Shown: positions 53,335 through 62,386, counted from the stretch's first letter. The stretch is 64,000 nucleotides of DNA from Gudongella sp034004165 (GCA_034004165.1 JAVEXI010000003.1:1-64000); one strand, 5' to 3'. Numbers and translations are program-made. Notes: a model not told the origin generated them from the letters alone.

Positions 53335-53565
53335 TTAGAGTCCAAGAAGCTGATCAATACTTGCTTTGTCAAATCCGACTATAATCTGTCCGTTGATATC
53401 AATTACGGGCACTCCTCTTTGTCCGGATTTTTGGACCATTTCTACTGCTTTATTATAGTCTTTAGAAACATCATAATCTGTAAAAGCTATATTCTTCTGG
53501 TTTAGGTAATCCTTTACCTTCGTGCACCATGGTCATGATGGTGTTGAATAAATAATTATGTTCAT
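53335..53565 (-). CDS. Selenocysteine-containing glutaredoxin (in-frame UGA)
   Basis: 77 codons, hidden from normal ORF calling by a TGA at 53533-53535 (codon 11). Read through as Sec (U), the product has 76 residues beginning MNIIIYSTPS-U-PWCTKV, with active site U11-P-W-C14 in place of CPWC/CPYC, the cis-Pro53 in RGVPVID and the GF-D glycine region of glutaredoxin/NrdH folds. GAGGAGGT lies 5 nt before ATG 53565. A stem-loop starts 13 nt behind the UGA. The same amino-acid quality and conserved residues on both sides exclude a plain stop. Sec glutaredoxins are known from Alkaliphilus-type clostridia, where they reduce MsrA. Confidence 0.88.
53504..53519 (-). promoter_or_regulatory. Candidate bacterial SECIS stem-loop
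   Basis: Minus strand AGGTAA AGGA TTACCT: a perfect 6-bp stem with a 4-nt loop, beginning 13 nt after the UGA codon of the glutaredoxin gene. Bacterial SECIS elements lie within the reading frame right behind the UGA and are read by SelB. The loop carries GG; structure is short and needs folding of the wider region. Confidence 0.55.
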
Positions 53566-53686
53566 TGTATACCTCCTCGTTTTGGTAGTTTATATACATA
53601 TACCTAAAATAAATACATTTAAACAAATTTCAGGTCTGTAAAATTGATACCTTAAACACTTTAAGCAACTTACATAATATATTAAC

Positions 53687-54784
53687 TCAGCTACTCTTAA
53701 TCCCAGCTCCACAAAAAGGTAATACCGTCATTTTGTTAGACAAATCACGCCTTAACTTTATGAAGGCTGCATAATTTACAGCGGAGGTTGGTTCAACATA
53801 AATCCCTTTTTGGGCTAGCTCTTTCCTAGCCTCTACTATTTCAGGTTCTTTTACAGCAACAACTTCACCATTTGATTTCTTGATTATATCAAGTATCTCC
53901 TCTCCTCTTGGAGGGTTTGAAATAGCAATTCCTTCTGCTACTGTAGGTTGAGATTTTGAAAATTCGGCTGCTTGTTCTTTATTTACAAAAGCATCATAGA
54001 TTGGCGAACAAGCAAGAGCCTGTACAGCTATAATCTGTGGCCTCTCTTTAATAAAGCCCATTCTTTCAAACTCTGAAAATGCAATTTCTGCGCCCATAAC
54101 TAGTGTTCCATTACCTACTGGTAGGATGAAAACATCTGGTAATCTATTGCCCAATTGTTCATATACTTCATAAAAGTACGTCTTTGTTCCCTCATAAAAA
54201 TATGGATTGAAAATATGACTTGCATAAAATACTTTGTTTTCATCTACGAACTTTCTTGCCTCAATACCAGCTGCAGCCCTGTTCCCCTCAACAACTTTTA
54301 CAATTGCTCCATGAGCCCTTATCTGTGATAGCTTGCTTTCACTTGTTACTTCAGGTACAAATACAAAGCATTTAAGTCCTGCCCGAGAGCTATAAGCAGC
54401 AACAGCAGTTGCTGCATTACCACTACTATCGATCGCAAGGCTTTCAAATCCAAGTTTCTTTGCCAATAGAACCAGCATTACAGCTCCTCTGTCCTTAAAT
54501 GACAGAGTTGGCATATAAAAATCTGCTTTCCCATATAAATTATTTTCTAATTTAATAAGAGAAGTCATACCCTCACCTAGAGTGATGTCCTTTGCATCAT
54601 CTCTTGAAAATGGCAAGAGATTCTCGTACCTCCAAATAGAAACATTATTTGCTTTTAATGGGCTCCCAAAGTTAAAATCGCCTATTGTCTCCTCTAATCT
54701 AAAGAGTCCACCACAGTCACATTTGTACTCTAAGGATTCCACTGGATACACTTTATTGCATTTGCTGCATCTATATTGTTTCAT
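53687..54784 (-). CDS. Threonine synthase-like PLP enzyme
   Basis: 365 residues from ATG 54784, inside the last 14 bases of the methyltransferase gene; GGTGAAC lies upstream. A zinc-ribbon N terminus (CSKCNKVYP..CDCGG) precedes the fold-type II PLP domain with the Schiff-base Lys in LSFKDRGA, SSGNAATAVAAY and PVGNGTLVMG. Threonine synthases, cysteate synthases and 2,3-diaminopropionate-type enzymes share this form; no threonine operon is present, so the substrate is open. Confidence 0.82.
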   Translation of the reverse strand: MKQYRCSKCNKVYPVESLEYKCDCGGLFRLEETIGDFNFGSPLKANNVSIWRYENLLPFSRDDAKDITLGEGMTSLIKLENNLYGKADFYMPTLSFKDRGAVMLVLLAKKLGFESLAIDSSGNAATAVAAYSSRAGLKCFVFVPEVTSESKLSQIRAHGAIVKVVEGNRAAAGIEARKFVDENKVFYASHIFNPYFYEGTKTYFYEVYEQLGNRLPDVFILPVGNGTLVMGAEIAFSEFERMGFIKERPQIIAVQALACSPIYDAFVNKEQAAEFSKSQPTVAEGIAISNPPRGEEILDIIKKSNGEVVAVKEPEIVEARKELAQKGIYVEPTSAVNYAAFIKLRRDLSNKMTVLPFCGAGIKSS

Positions 54785-55379
54785 CAGGTTCACCGGCTTT
54801 TTCAATAATATACCATGCTGCTCTCGTGTCAACGTCTACAACCCTGACATTGCCAAACAACTCTTTTAGTTCTGTTTCGACAACTTTGATAAAATTAAAG
54901 TAGTCTCCACGCTCTAACCATTCAACGATGTCATTTAAAAACCTGCGTTCTCTATTGTAATCGTAAATAATCATATATTTTCTGGCTACTCTATACATCT
55001 CTTTATATAATTTAATCCGCTCTTTTTCTTTCATACCATGGGCAACATAAGAAGCAATTACGATATCATAACTGCTGTCTGTAAATTCGAGTCCTTCCAA
55101 TGCATTCCCAACGTAAAACGAAATATCTTTCCCTCGAGTTTTTTCTTTAGAAATTTGAACCATTCTTTCGACAGGCTCAACACCAGAAACTTCAGGAATA
55201 AAAGCTTTGAAAGATGTACACAGTGCTCCAGTACCTGAACCAACATCCAAAATTGATTTAACCTCACTATAATCAATTTTGGCTTTATTTTGCTCTAATA
55301 CACCAGAGTAATAGTTCTTCTGGTAATTGTAGAATAATCCATAAATTCGCGCTATAGCATGAAATACTCCTCTACTCAT
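54771..55379 (-). CDS. Class I SAM-dependent methyltransferase
   Basis: 202 residues from ATG 55379 (GGAGAG). The AdoMet-binding motif I is ILDVGSGTGALC, with the acidic residue in VSGVEPVE and motif post I; the rest is typical of the Methyltransf_11/25 group. The stop overlaps the threonine synthase-like start, so the two are coupled. Substrate unknown. Confidence 0.85.
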   Translation of the reverse strand: MSRGVFHAIARIYGLFYNYQKNYYSGVLEQNKAKIDYSEVKSILDVGSGTGALCTSFKAFIPEVSGVEPVERMVQISKEKTRGKDISFYVGNALEGLEFTDSSYDIVIASYVAHGMKEKERIKLYKEMYRVARKYMIIYDYNRERRFLNDIVEWLERGDYFNFIKVVETELKELFGNVRVVDVDTRAAWYIIEKAGEPDETI

Positions 55380-55399
55380 TTCAATCTCTCCAAATAATA

Positions 55400-57484
55400 T
55401 CAAAATGTCAATAAATCTAACTTTTGTAAGTCATACTGCCTTACAAGATTTATAAGTTTCATCGAATATTGTGGGTCGGTTGCATATCCCGCGCTTCTTA
55501 CCGCCCAGGATGCTGCGACATAATCATTCATAACATCCCTAAAAATCTGGTATCTATCAGCTTTTAACAGTAATGCTTTATGATCATTCCAACTCTCTGA
55601 AGCATTTTTATAAGCCCTAAATTTCGCATCTACTCTATAAGTTACACCATTGTATACTTCCCAAGTGTTTGAGATTACAGATCCATTACTTCCTTCCCCT
55701 TTGATTCCAAAAAGGTTGTTTGACTTCTTATTGGAGTATTTATCACTTGGGACGCTCTGCCCCCAACCAGTCTCTAATATAGCCTGTGCTGTCTGTATTG
55801 CTGCTGACATGCCTGTTTTTCTCATCGAGTCTACAGCCATGGCTGATGCATAACTCAAAAATTGGTCTTTTGCTATTATGCTGTAAGGACCAAAAGTCTT
55901 ACCTGTGAACACTTTAAACTGCACTGTATCACTCTTAATAATTGCGCCGTTAGCAGTGCCTTCTGCCTGAACCCTCCAGTCTCCGTCGTCACCACTTAAA
56001 GGAACGAAGGACACTTCTTTAGAGCCAGCTGCAGAAGCTCTTCTATCACCAGACTTTACGTTGGTAAAGACATATTTAATATTTGTAATTTCTACATTAC
56101 TTCTGTAGTCAACTTTTACAGCTTCTGTGATGACAGCACCTGGTCCCAGACCCTGAATCTGTAATTTGGGACTTCCGTCAACTTGTACGCTGACAGGAGA
56201 GCTAGACCATTGCTGACCAGTTGTGTCTGTAACCCTGACAATAAGTTCCTTAGAACCTGAATGTACAGGTCCTGGAAACCATGTATACCCACCATATGGC
56301 ATCGTAGCCAGTATTGTTTCAACACCTGTTGCTTTGTCCTTTAAAATATACGAAGTATCCCTTACATCAAAATTTCTATTGGCTATTAGATTTACTGGGC
56401 TATTTACTTTTGCACCCTGAGAGACTCCAGAAAGCGAAATGTTTCTATTAGGCATAGCTTTCACCAGGTAGCCTCTGCTATCGAAGCTATTGTTACGAGA
56501 ATCATAAGCTTTCACAGAAATTGTGTAATCTCCTCTCTGCTCAAAAGTAGGGTTCCATGTAAAAGCTCCGTAAGGATCCAGATCTTCGTAAAGCTTTACA
56601 GTTCCTGTCACATTATTCTTTACAGAATATGTGACCTTAAACGGTGAAAAATTAAATTCAGGAGTTATATTTAAAGCGCCCGTTATCGTCATTCCATCAG
56701 TAATGCCTCTTATGGCAACCTGTGGCTGTACTTCAACAATAACTGGAACAGAATCTGCAGAAATAAGATTCCCATTCGAATCATATAGCGCGACAACAAG
56801 AATTTTTTCTCCATTATCTTCTGGCTTTGGTGTATAGACAATCTGTTTAGAATTAGCTGGAGCCAGAGCGACGACAAATCCTTTTCGTGTATACGAATCT
56901 AAAATCAAAGCTCTTAGCTGACTACCTTTAGCGACATCTTTGGAATCTGCAGTAATATTAACATTAGTGGTCCCAGTTATTTTAGAACCAGCCAATGGAG
57001 ATTGAATCTTTAGGCTGTAAAAAGGTTCCATTGCTGACTTGCGAGATGAATCTACATAAGCAGTTCTTGACATGTCATTCCAATCAATCCCTATTTCAAA
57101 CGCATTACTTATCACCCTCAGAGGAACATAAGTCCTACCATCAATTATAAAAGGAGCCACATCTGAAGTAACAGATTTCCTATTGTTTTCACTAAGTATA
57201 ACCTTGCTTCCAATAGCAAGTGTAATTGTCTTTCCATCTCGGGTGGCCGTTACGATTCTATTTACTTCATCCCATTTTACAACAGCTCCCAACTCTTCAG
57301 CTATAAACCTCAGAGGTACCATTGTACGGTTGTTTTCCAAAACAGGCGCAGCTTTAGTAGTTATATCTCGTCCATTTACGACAAGTCGCATCGGCATTGC
57401 CGCAGTTGATTCATAGCTTAAAAAGAGCACAAAAATCATTAAAGTTATTGTGATAGGTTTTTTAAATAGATTCTGATATTTCAT
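55400..57484 (-). CDS. Secreted glucosaminidase with copper-amine-oxidase-N-type stalk domain
   Basis: 694 residues from ATG 57484. A signal peptide (ITITLMIFVLFLSYESTAA) is followed by the copper-amine-oxidase N-terminal-like domain common in clostridial wall proteins (VPLRFIAEELGAVVKWDE, VPLRVISNAFEIGIDW), then about 350 residues of Ig-like beta repeats, and a C-terminal GH73-type glucosaminidase domain (QAILETGWGQSVPS, NLFGIKGEG, FRAYKNASESWNDH). It cleaves peptidoglycan outside the cell. Full-length, no break. Confidence 0.9.
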   Translation of the reverse strand: MKYQNLFKKPITITLMIFVLFLSYESTAAMPMRLVVNGRDITTKAAPVLENNRTMVPLRFIAEELGAVVKWDEVNRIVTATRDGKTITLAIGSKVILSENNRKSVTSDVAPFIIDGRTYVPLRVISNAFEIGIDWNDMSRTAYVDSSRKSAMEPFYSLKIQSPLAGSKITGTTNVNITADSKDVAKGSQLRALILDSYTRKGFVVALAPANSKQIVYTPKPEDNGEKILVVALYDSNGNLISADSVPVIVEVQPQVAIRGITDGMTITGALNITPEFNFSPFKVTYSVKNNVTGTVKLYEDLDPYGAFTWNPTFEQRGDYTISVKAYDSRNNSFDSRGYLVKAMPNRNISLSGVSQGAKVNSPVNLIANRNFDVRDTSYILKDKATGVETILATMPYGGYTWFPGPVHSGSKELIVRVTDTTGQQWSSSPVSVQVDGSPKLQIQGLGPGAVITEAVKVDYRSNVEITNIKYVFTNVKSGDRRASAAGSKEVSFVPLSGDDGDWRVQAEGTANGAIIKSDTVQFKVFTGKTFGPYSIIAKDQFLSYASAMAVDSMRKTGMSAAIQTAQAILETGWGQSVPSDKYSNKKSNNLFGIKGEGSNGSVISNTWEVYNGVTYRVDAKFRAYKNASESWNDHKALLLKADRYQIFRDVMNDYVAASWAVRSAGYATDPQYSMKLINLVRQYDLQKLDLLTF

Positions 57485-57555
57485 ATTATCCCGCCACCTC
57501 TCCATTATTCCAATTGAGCAGATATCCCTTATCTACTCTCCTGTTATATTGCTGT

Positions 57556-58107
57556 TTAAATTCTTTTAATACCTCTTGATTTTATAAATTCATCTGCAGT
57601 TATAGAATAACACATTTCATCTAAAATTTTGCCGTTGAAAGTCATTGTCGATTGCCTAAGCAAACCTTCATATGCAAAACCACATTTTTCAATCACTCTC
57701 TTAGACCTTGTATTATCAGGATAATGATAAACAGAGACCATAGACAAACCAATGTAAGTAAAAGCATAATAAAGCAAAGCCAGGGATGCCTCTGTTGCAA
57801 GTCCCTGCCCCCAATAATCAGGATTCAAAACATATCCCATCATTCTGACGCTTAAATTTTCCCTTTTTCTATCTTTTTGCAAAGCTATAGAACCAACTAC
57901 CTTCTGCTTATCCTTGTATTCTATAGCCCAGATTTCATCATTGTTTAAGTGGCTCTTTAAAACAGATAAAGCTTCTCCCTTTGACCTGTGATAATCCCAT
58001 CCTGCATTTGGACCAACAATGGGGCTACTAGAATACTCGTAAAAATCTCCTATGTCACTTAGCCTAAATCTTCGAAGCTTCAATCTTTTTGTTTCCAGCT
58101 CGTTCAT
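57556..58107 (-). CDS. GNAT acetyltransferase, RimJ/RimL type
   Basis: 183 residues from ATG 58107 (GAGGTG); a longer frame upstream lacks a ribosome site. N-terminal ETKRLKLRRFRLSDIGDFYE, acetyl-CoA-binding NPDYWGQGLATEASLALL and YHYPDNTRSKRVIEKCGF are typical of this branch, which acetylates ribosomal N termini or small molecules. Stands between the glucosaminidase and prsA, same strand as the former. Confidence 0.9.
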   Translation of the reverse strand: MNELETKRLKLRRFRLSDIGDFYEYSSSPIVGPNAGWDYHRSKGEALSVLKSHLNNDEIWAIEYKDKQKVVGSIALQKDRKRENLSVRMMGYVLNPDYWGQGLATEASLALLYYAFTYIGLSMVSVYHYPDNTRSKRVIEKCGFAYEGLLRQSTMTFNGKILDEMCYSITADEFIKSRGIKRI

Positions 58108-58245
58108 ACATTCACCTCTGACTAAAACATAAAGTGCTGTGAAACGTTTCAAATAAAATCAATTCTATCTGATTATACCCACAACACCATTATTTCACCG
58201 ATTTTTCACATAAGTTCTCTGATTTGTAATCTATTTACGGGGCTT

Positions 58246-58257
58246 TTATGGTATACT
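58246..58257 (+). promoter_or_regulatory. Extended -10 promoter of prsA
   Basis: TATACT at 58252-58257 with TG one base upstream of it; no clear -35 box. The ATG of prsA lies 35 bp downstream. Confidence 0.45.
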
Positions 58258-58291
58258 AGTCTGGTAATAAGATGAGAGGAGAGCTAATTAT

Positions 58292-59185
58292 ATGAATTTA
58301 GTTTCAAGTAAAAAAGTGAAGTTAATAACACTTATCAGTCTGGTATTGCTATTAAGTATTTTTATGGCGGCTTGTTCAAAACCTGCTTCAAATTCAGAAG
58401 TCATTGCAGAAGTTAACGATTTAAAAATCACCAAAGAGGAATTCTATGATTTTCTAGTAGAGCAAAATGGTGCTGAAGCACTTCAAGCTATGATTCTTGA
58501 AAAGATGCTGGAGATGGAAATTAAAGAAAATAAAATAGAAATTACTAATGCGGACATCGACACTGAATACGCAAAAATGGCTGAATCATACGGTGGAATT
58601 CAAGGACTTGAGAGCACTATGATGATGTATGGCTACTCACCAGAGAGCATAAAGAAAAACATACGTCTTAACTTAAGTATAGAAAAATTAATGGAACCGA
58701 TGATTGAAATTACCGATGAAGAAATCGTAGAGTATTATGAAGAAAACAAAGAAGAATTTGGAACCTCCGAACAAGTTAAAGCAAGTCATATTTTGGTAGC
58801 TACTTATGATGAAGCTGCTGATATCCTAAGCAAAATAGATGCTGGAGAAAGTTTTGAAGATCTTGCGGCTGAGTATTCTCTTGATGCTAGTAATGCGGGA
58901 AATGGCGGAGATTTAGGATTCTTTGGCAAAGGTGCTATGGTTACTCCGTTTGAAGATGAAGCTTTCAGACTTGGTATTGGCGAAGTCAGTGCACCTGTTG
59001 AAACAAACTTTGGATACCATATAATTAAAGTATTTGATAAGAAACCTGCTCAAGATGCAACACTTGAAGAAGCTACCGAAGAAATTAAAGACAAATTGAA
59101 AGAATCAAAGATGTCAGAAGCTTATAGAGTCTGGTATTCTGAAGTTCAAGATAAATACAAAGTAGTAAATCATTTGGATAACTAA
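58292..59185 (+). CDS. prsA: PrsA-type foldase lipoprotein (parvulin)
   Basis: 297 residues. The signal peptide ends in the lipobox MAAC; an N-terminal SurA-like chaperone part and a C-terminal parvulin domain (VKASHILVAT, GGDLGFFGKGAMVTPFEDE, TNFGYHIIKVFDK) follow. It folds exported proteins on the outer membrane face. AGGAGAG precedes the ATG. The intracellular parvulin at 44211 is a paralogue without lipobox. Confidence 0.92.
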   Translation: MNLVSSKKVKLITLISLVLLLSIFMAACSKPASNSEVIAEVNDLKITKEEFYDFLVEQNGAEALQAMILEKMLEMEIKENKIEITNADIDTEYAKMAESYGGIQGLESTMMMYGYSPESIKKNIRLNLSIEKLMEPMIEITDEEIVEYYEENKEEFGTSEQVKASHILVATYDEAADILSKIDAGESFEDLAAEYSLDASNAGNGGDLGFFGKGAMVTPFEDEAFRLGIGEVSAPVETNFGYHIIKVFDKKPAQDATLEEATEEIKDKLKESKMSEAYRVWYSEVQDKYKVVNHLDN

Positions 59186-59190
59186 ACTAT

Positions 59191-59218
59191 AGGATGAGTG
59201 AATGCTCATCCTTTTTTA
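59191..59218 (+). terminator. Terminator of prsA
   Basis: GGATGAG TGAAT GCTCATCC followed by TTTTTTAT, immediately behind the prsA stop and just before the promoter of the flavoprotein operon. Confidence 0.88.
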
Positions 59219-59222
59219 TTTC

Positions 59223-59251
59223 TTGACAATTATACCCTATGGGGGTATACT
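59223..59251 (+). promoter_or_regulatory. Promoter of the flavoprotein-PDO operon
   Basis: TTGACA (59223-59228), 17-bp spacer, TATACT (59246-59251). The spacer is mostly made of the inverted repeat described at 59231-59249. GGAGG and a GTG start follow at 59271-59290. Confidence 0.8.
59231..59249. promoter_or_regulatory. CsoR/CstR-family-like operator inside the promoter spacer
   Basis: TATACCC-TATGG-GGGTATA: perfect 7-bp inverted arms rich in the ATACCC/GGGTAT signature of CsoR-family (copper) and CstR/RcnR-like (persulfide, nickel) repressor sites. It occupies the spacer and enters the -10 box, so a bound repressor would block RNA polymerase. No csoR-type gene is in the window. Confidence 0.65.
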
Positions 59252-59287
59252 CTTATTGTTAAATATTTCTTGGAGGTGTAAAACATA

Positions 59288-60265
59288 GTGGAATTAAATT
59301 TAAGCATAAAGAATCCAAAAAAGGAGGACGAAATTGATCTTACTGCCGTCCACGACATTGTTATAATCGGTGCTGGCCCAGCGGGACTCAATGCTGCATT
59401 GTATTCAAAGAGAAAAGGATTAAACGTCCTTATTATCGCAAGAGACAAGGGCGGACAGGTTATGGATACTTCTTCAGTTGAGAATTACCTTGGATTTCCA
59501 TCATTATCAGGAGAAGGACTAGTAAACAACTTTCTTGATCATGTGGCAGAACTAAATGTACCTATACTTGAATACGAGGAATTTGACTCTATCGATTCAA
59601 ACGAGGTCTCACCAATTAAAACAATTAACTTGAAGAGTGGAAAGAAAGTACAGACAAAATCTGTAATTTTAGCTACCGGAAGTAAACCCCGTAGATTAGG
59701 GATACCAGGTGAAAAAGAATATGCTGGTAAAGGAGTTTGCTACTGCGCAATTTGCGATGGTCCCCTATTCTCAGATGAAGAAGTAATCGTAGCTGGCGGT
59801 GGTAACTCAGCTGTAGAAGCAGCCCTAGACCTTTCAAAAATCGCATCAAAAGTTACTGTCGTACACAGATCAGTTTTCAGAGCAGATAAAATATTGGTTG
59901 ATCAGTTAATTGAGAAAGACAATGTTGAAATTATGCTTGGTACTGAGATTAAAGAAGTCATTGGCGATAAATTTATGACGGGTATTAAGGCATATGACAA
60001 AGAGAAATCTAAAGAAATTGAAGTTTCAGCAGCAGGTCTATTCGTTGAGATTGGTTATCTGCCAAATAGTGAATCCTTTAAAGGATTTATTGACTTAAAC
60101 CAACAGAATGAAATTATAGTTGATAAATACGGAAAAACAAGCGTAGCAGGAATCTATGCAGCTGGGGATGTTACAGACACTCCTTATAAGCAAATTATTA
60201 TGTCCGCCGCTGATGGAGCAAAGTGTGCTCTCTCAGCAAATGATTACCTAAACTCTTTAAAATAA
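59288..60265 (+). CDS. Thioredoxin reductase/AhpF-like flavoprotein
   Basis: 325 residues from a GTG at 59288. FAD-binding IIGAGPAGLNAAL, redox pair C153-A-I-C156 (usual TrxB has CATC), NAD(P)H-binding GGGNSAVEAALDL with the following HRSVFRAD replacing the HRRxxxR that prefers NADPH, and a C-terminal GIYAAGDV. The sequence lies between TrxB and the C-terminal half of AhpF. It transfers electrons to a thioredoxin-fold partner, most likely the PDO encoded 12 bp downstream. Coenzyme preference is open. Confidence 0.85.
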   Translation: MELNLSIKNPKKEDEIDLTAVHDIVIIGAGPAGLNAALYSKRKGLNVLIIARDKGGQVMDTSSVENYLGFPSLSGEGLVNNFLDHVAELNVPILEYEEFDSIDSNEVSPIKTINLKSGKKVQTKSVILATGSKPRRLGIPGEKEYAGKGVCYCAICDGPLFSDEEVIVAGGGNSAVEAALDLSKIASKVTVVHRSVFRADKILVDQLIEKDNVEIMLGTEIKEVIGDKFMTGIKAYDKEKSKEIEVSAAGLFVEIGYLPNSESFKGFIDLNQQNEIIVDKYGKTSVAGIYAAGDVTDTPYKQIIMSAADGAKCALSANDYLNSLK

Positions 60266-60277
60266 TGGAGGCTCAAT

Positions 60278-60925
60278 ATGAAGTATTTAAATGAAGATGT
60301 TCTAAAGCAATTACAAGATATTTTCTCAGCAATGAATAATGAGGTAAATATCGCATTATTTACTAAAGAAGAACCATGTGAGACGTGTGAAGAAACAAAA
60401 GATTTTGTTGGAGAGATTATGGATGCTTCTCCAAAACTAAAACTTCATAATTTTGATCTTAATAAAGACTCTGAACTGGCTAAACAGTATGAGGTTACCA
60501 TGACACCAAGTTTAGTTATTTTAGATAAAGACAACAATTATAAGAGAATTAAATTTAATGGGATCCCTTCAGGGCACGAGATAAACTCTTTTATTAGCAG
60601 TATTTTAGCAGTATCAGGTAGCGGACAAAAACTTCCCGAAGATATAGTTAAAAAAGTTGCTGAAGTCTCAAAACCTGTCAACATTAAAGTCTTTGTAACT
60701 CTTGCATGCCCTCATTGTCCAGGTGCGGTTGAAAAGGCACATTTGTTAGCATTGGAAAATGATAACATTGTTGCCGATATGATAGAAGCTCAGACATTCT
60801 ACGATCTATCAGAGAAGTATAACGTATCAAGCGTACCCAAAATCGTAGTAAATGATAAATATGAATTTGTAGGCAATCAGCCCTTTGAAGTATTTCTAGA
60901 TGAAATAATGAAAACACAAATGTAA
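60278..60925 (+). CDS. Protein disulfide oxidoreductase with two thioredoxin folds (AhpF N-terminal-like)
   Basis: 215 residues. Two thioredoxin-like folds: the first with C34-E-T-C37 and cis-Pro in MTPSLVI, the second with C144-P-H-C147 in TLACPHCPGAVEK and cis-Pro in SVPKIVV. Both active sites are intact, unlike AhpF where only the second works. It matches archaeal/anaerobe PDO proteins. With the flavoprotein it forms a split AhpF-like chain; the final acceptor (peroxiredoxin, persulfide, other) is not in the window. Confidence 0.87.
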   Translation: MKYLNEDVLKQLQDIFSAMNNEVNIALFTKEEPCETCEETKDFVGEIMDASPKLKLHNFDLNKDSELAKQYEVTMTPSLVILDKDNNYKRIKFNGIPSGHEINSFISSILAVSGSGQKLPEDIVKKVAEVSKPVNIKVFVTLACPHCPGAVEKAHLLALENDNIVADMIEAQTFYDLSEKYNVSSVPKIVVNDKYEFVGNQPFEVFLDEIMKTQM

Positions 60926-60933
60926 CTCAATAT

Positions 60934-60966
60934 AAAAGCCGTCCTTTAGAAGGACGGCTTTTTTTA
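60934..60966. terminator. Terminator after the PDO gene
   Basis: AAAGCCGTCCTT TAG AAGGACGGCTTT followed by TTTTTAT; 12-bp stem. The opposing NSS transporter gene ends at 60980, so it may serve both. Confidence 0.88.
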
Positions 60967-60979
60967 TAATTATTAATAA

Positions 60980-62386
60980 TTAGAGTTTCTTTGAGAATAA
61001 TCCTAATACAACGATTATGCCAACTCCAAAGATCATAAGGCTTGTTTGCTCGATACCTGTAATACCAAAGAAAGCAACTATTGCAATTGCTACTGGAATT
61101 ACAAACTTAACTAAGTTATACCAAATATCAAACAGTCCAAAGGATACTTTTCCACCATTTGTAATTTCTTCTTTAAGCTCGTTCTTATCCATGAACCAGC
61201 CTACGAATACTGCAAGTATCAGACCACCAATTGCAAGGAATATCTTGTCTGTAAGAATGTCGAAGAAGTCAAATGCTCCTACGCCAAATACTGTTACTCC
61301 TGACATTACGCCAAGTGATAACGATGAAAGAATTCCAGTTACAACCATGATTCCACCAGCAGTGTATACTGATTTTCCTCTAGCCCATCCTCTTTCGTCA
61401 ATTAAATATGCTACTACAACTTCAAGTAGTGAAACAGATGAAGTCAGAGCTGCAATTGTAAGTGCGATAAAGAATAAAGCAGAGAACAGTACTCCGATTC
61501 CGCCCATTGAAGCGAATATTTGTGGAGCAACTACGAAAACAAGTCCAGGACCTGCAGCTGGCTCAAGGCCAAAAGCAAATAGTGCTGGGAACAGTGCAAT
61601 ACCAGCTAATAGAGCAACACCAGTGTCCATAAGGGATACTGTAAGTGCACTACTTGGTAGGTTTTCACTCTTGCTAAGGTATGAACCGTAAGTAATCATA
61701 CAGCCCATTCCTAAGCTCAATGAGAAGAACGCCTGTCCTAATGCAGCTAGTAATACTCCACCGTTGATACTTGACCAGTCAGGTTTGAATAAGAAATCAA
61801 GACCTGCACTAGCACCAGGAAGCGTTACGCTTCTTACTGCAATTGCAATCAATAAGACGAAAAGTGTAGGCATAAGAATCTTTCCGGCTTTTTCAATTCC
61901 ACCTGCAATACCTTTAGCAACAATAACTATGTTTACTACAAGGTAAATAGCCATCCATACGATTGGCTCTACAGGGTTACCAATAAACTCACCAAATACA
62001 TCTCCAATTGCTGCTGGGTTAGAAAGTAAACCAGTAAAAGATTTAAGGATATAAGCCGAAGCCCATCCACCTACTACTGGGTAGAAACCCATTATAAAGA
62101 ACGCACTTAGTACGCCCAGCACTCCAGCAAAAGTGAAGTTCTTGTTGATCTTTTTGTAAGCACCAACAGCTGCGAGCCCAGTTTTTCTTCCGACAGCAAA
62201 CTCTGCAAGCATGATACTGACGCCGATGAAAATTATAAATACTAAATAAACTGCAATAAATGCGCCTCCACCGTTTTCACCAGCCAGATATGGAAATCTC
62301 CAAATGTTTCCAAGACCTACCGCAGAGCCAGCAGCAGCCATGATAAAACCAATTCTGGACCCCCAGTTTTCTCTTTTGTTTTCCAT
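60980..62386 (-). CDS. NSS-family sodium-dependent transporter
   Basis: 468 residues, about eleven to twelve membrane helices. The N-terminal signature GSAVGLGNIWRFPYLAGENGGG carries the Na+ and substrate-binding residues of the LeuT/NSS fold. Members import amino acids or similar with Na+. GGAGGG precedes ATG 62386. A Na+-coupled carrier fits with the Na+-pumping NQR in this window. Substrate not assignable. Confidence 0.92.
   Translation of the reverse strand: MENKRENWGSRIGFIMAAAGSAVGLGNIWRFPYLAGENGGGAFIAVYLVFIIFIGVSIMLAEFAVGRKTGLAAVGAYKKINKNFTFAGVLGVLSAFFIMGFYPVVGGWASAYILKSFTGLLSNPAAIGDVFGEFIGNPVEPIVWMAIYLVVNIVIVAKGIAGGIEKAGKILMPTLFVLLIAIAVRSVTLPGASAGLDFLFKPDWSSINGGVLLAALGQAFFSLSLGMGCMITYGSYLSKSENLPSSALTVSLMDTGVALLAGIALFPALFAFGLEPAAGPGLVFVVAPQIFASMGGIGVLFSALFFIALTIAALTSSVSLLEVVVAYLIDERGWARGKSVYTAGGIMVVTGILSSLSLGVMSGVTVFGVGAFDFFDILTDKIFLAIGGLILAVFVGWFMDKNELKEEITNGGKVSFGLFDIWYNLVKFVIPVAIAIVAFFGITGIEQTSLMIFGVGIIVVLGLFSKKL

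Noticed and set aside
53335..53565. Reading the TGA in the glutaredoxin gene as a pseudogene stop
   Set aside because: All other positions are intact, the TGA replaces precisely the active-site Cys, and the ribosome site, terminator and selenium-related mnmH support read-through as Sec.
53687..54784. Possible second Sec codon: TGA ending the threonine synthase-like gene
   Set aside because: The protein is full-length at this TGA and the frame behind it shows no conserved thiol motif.
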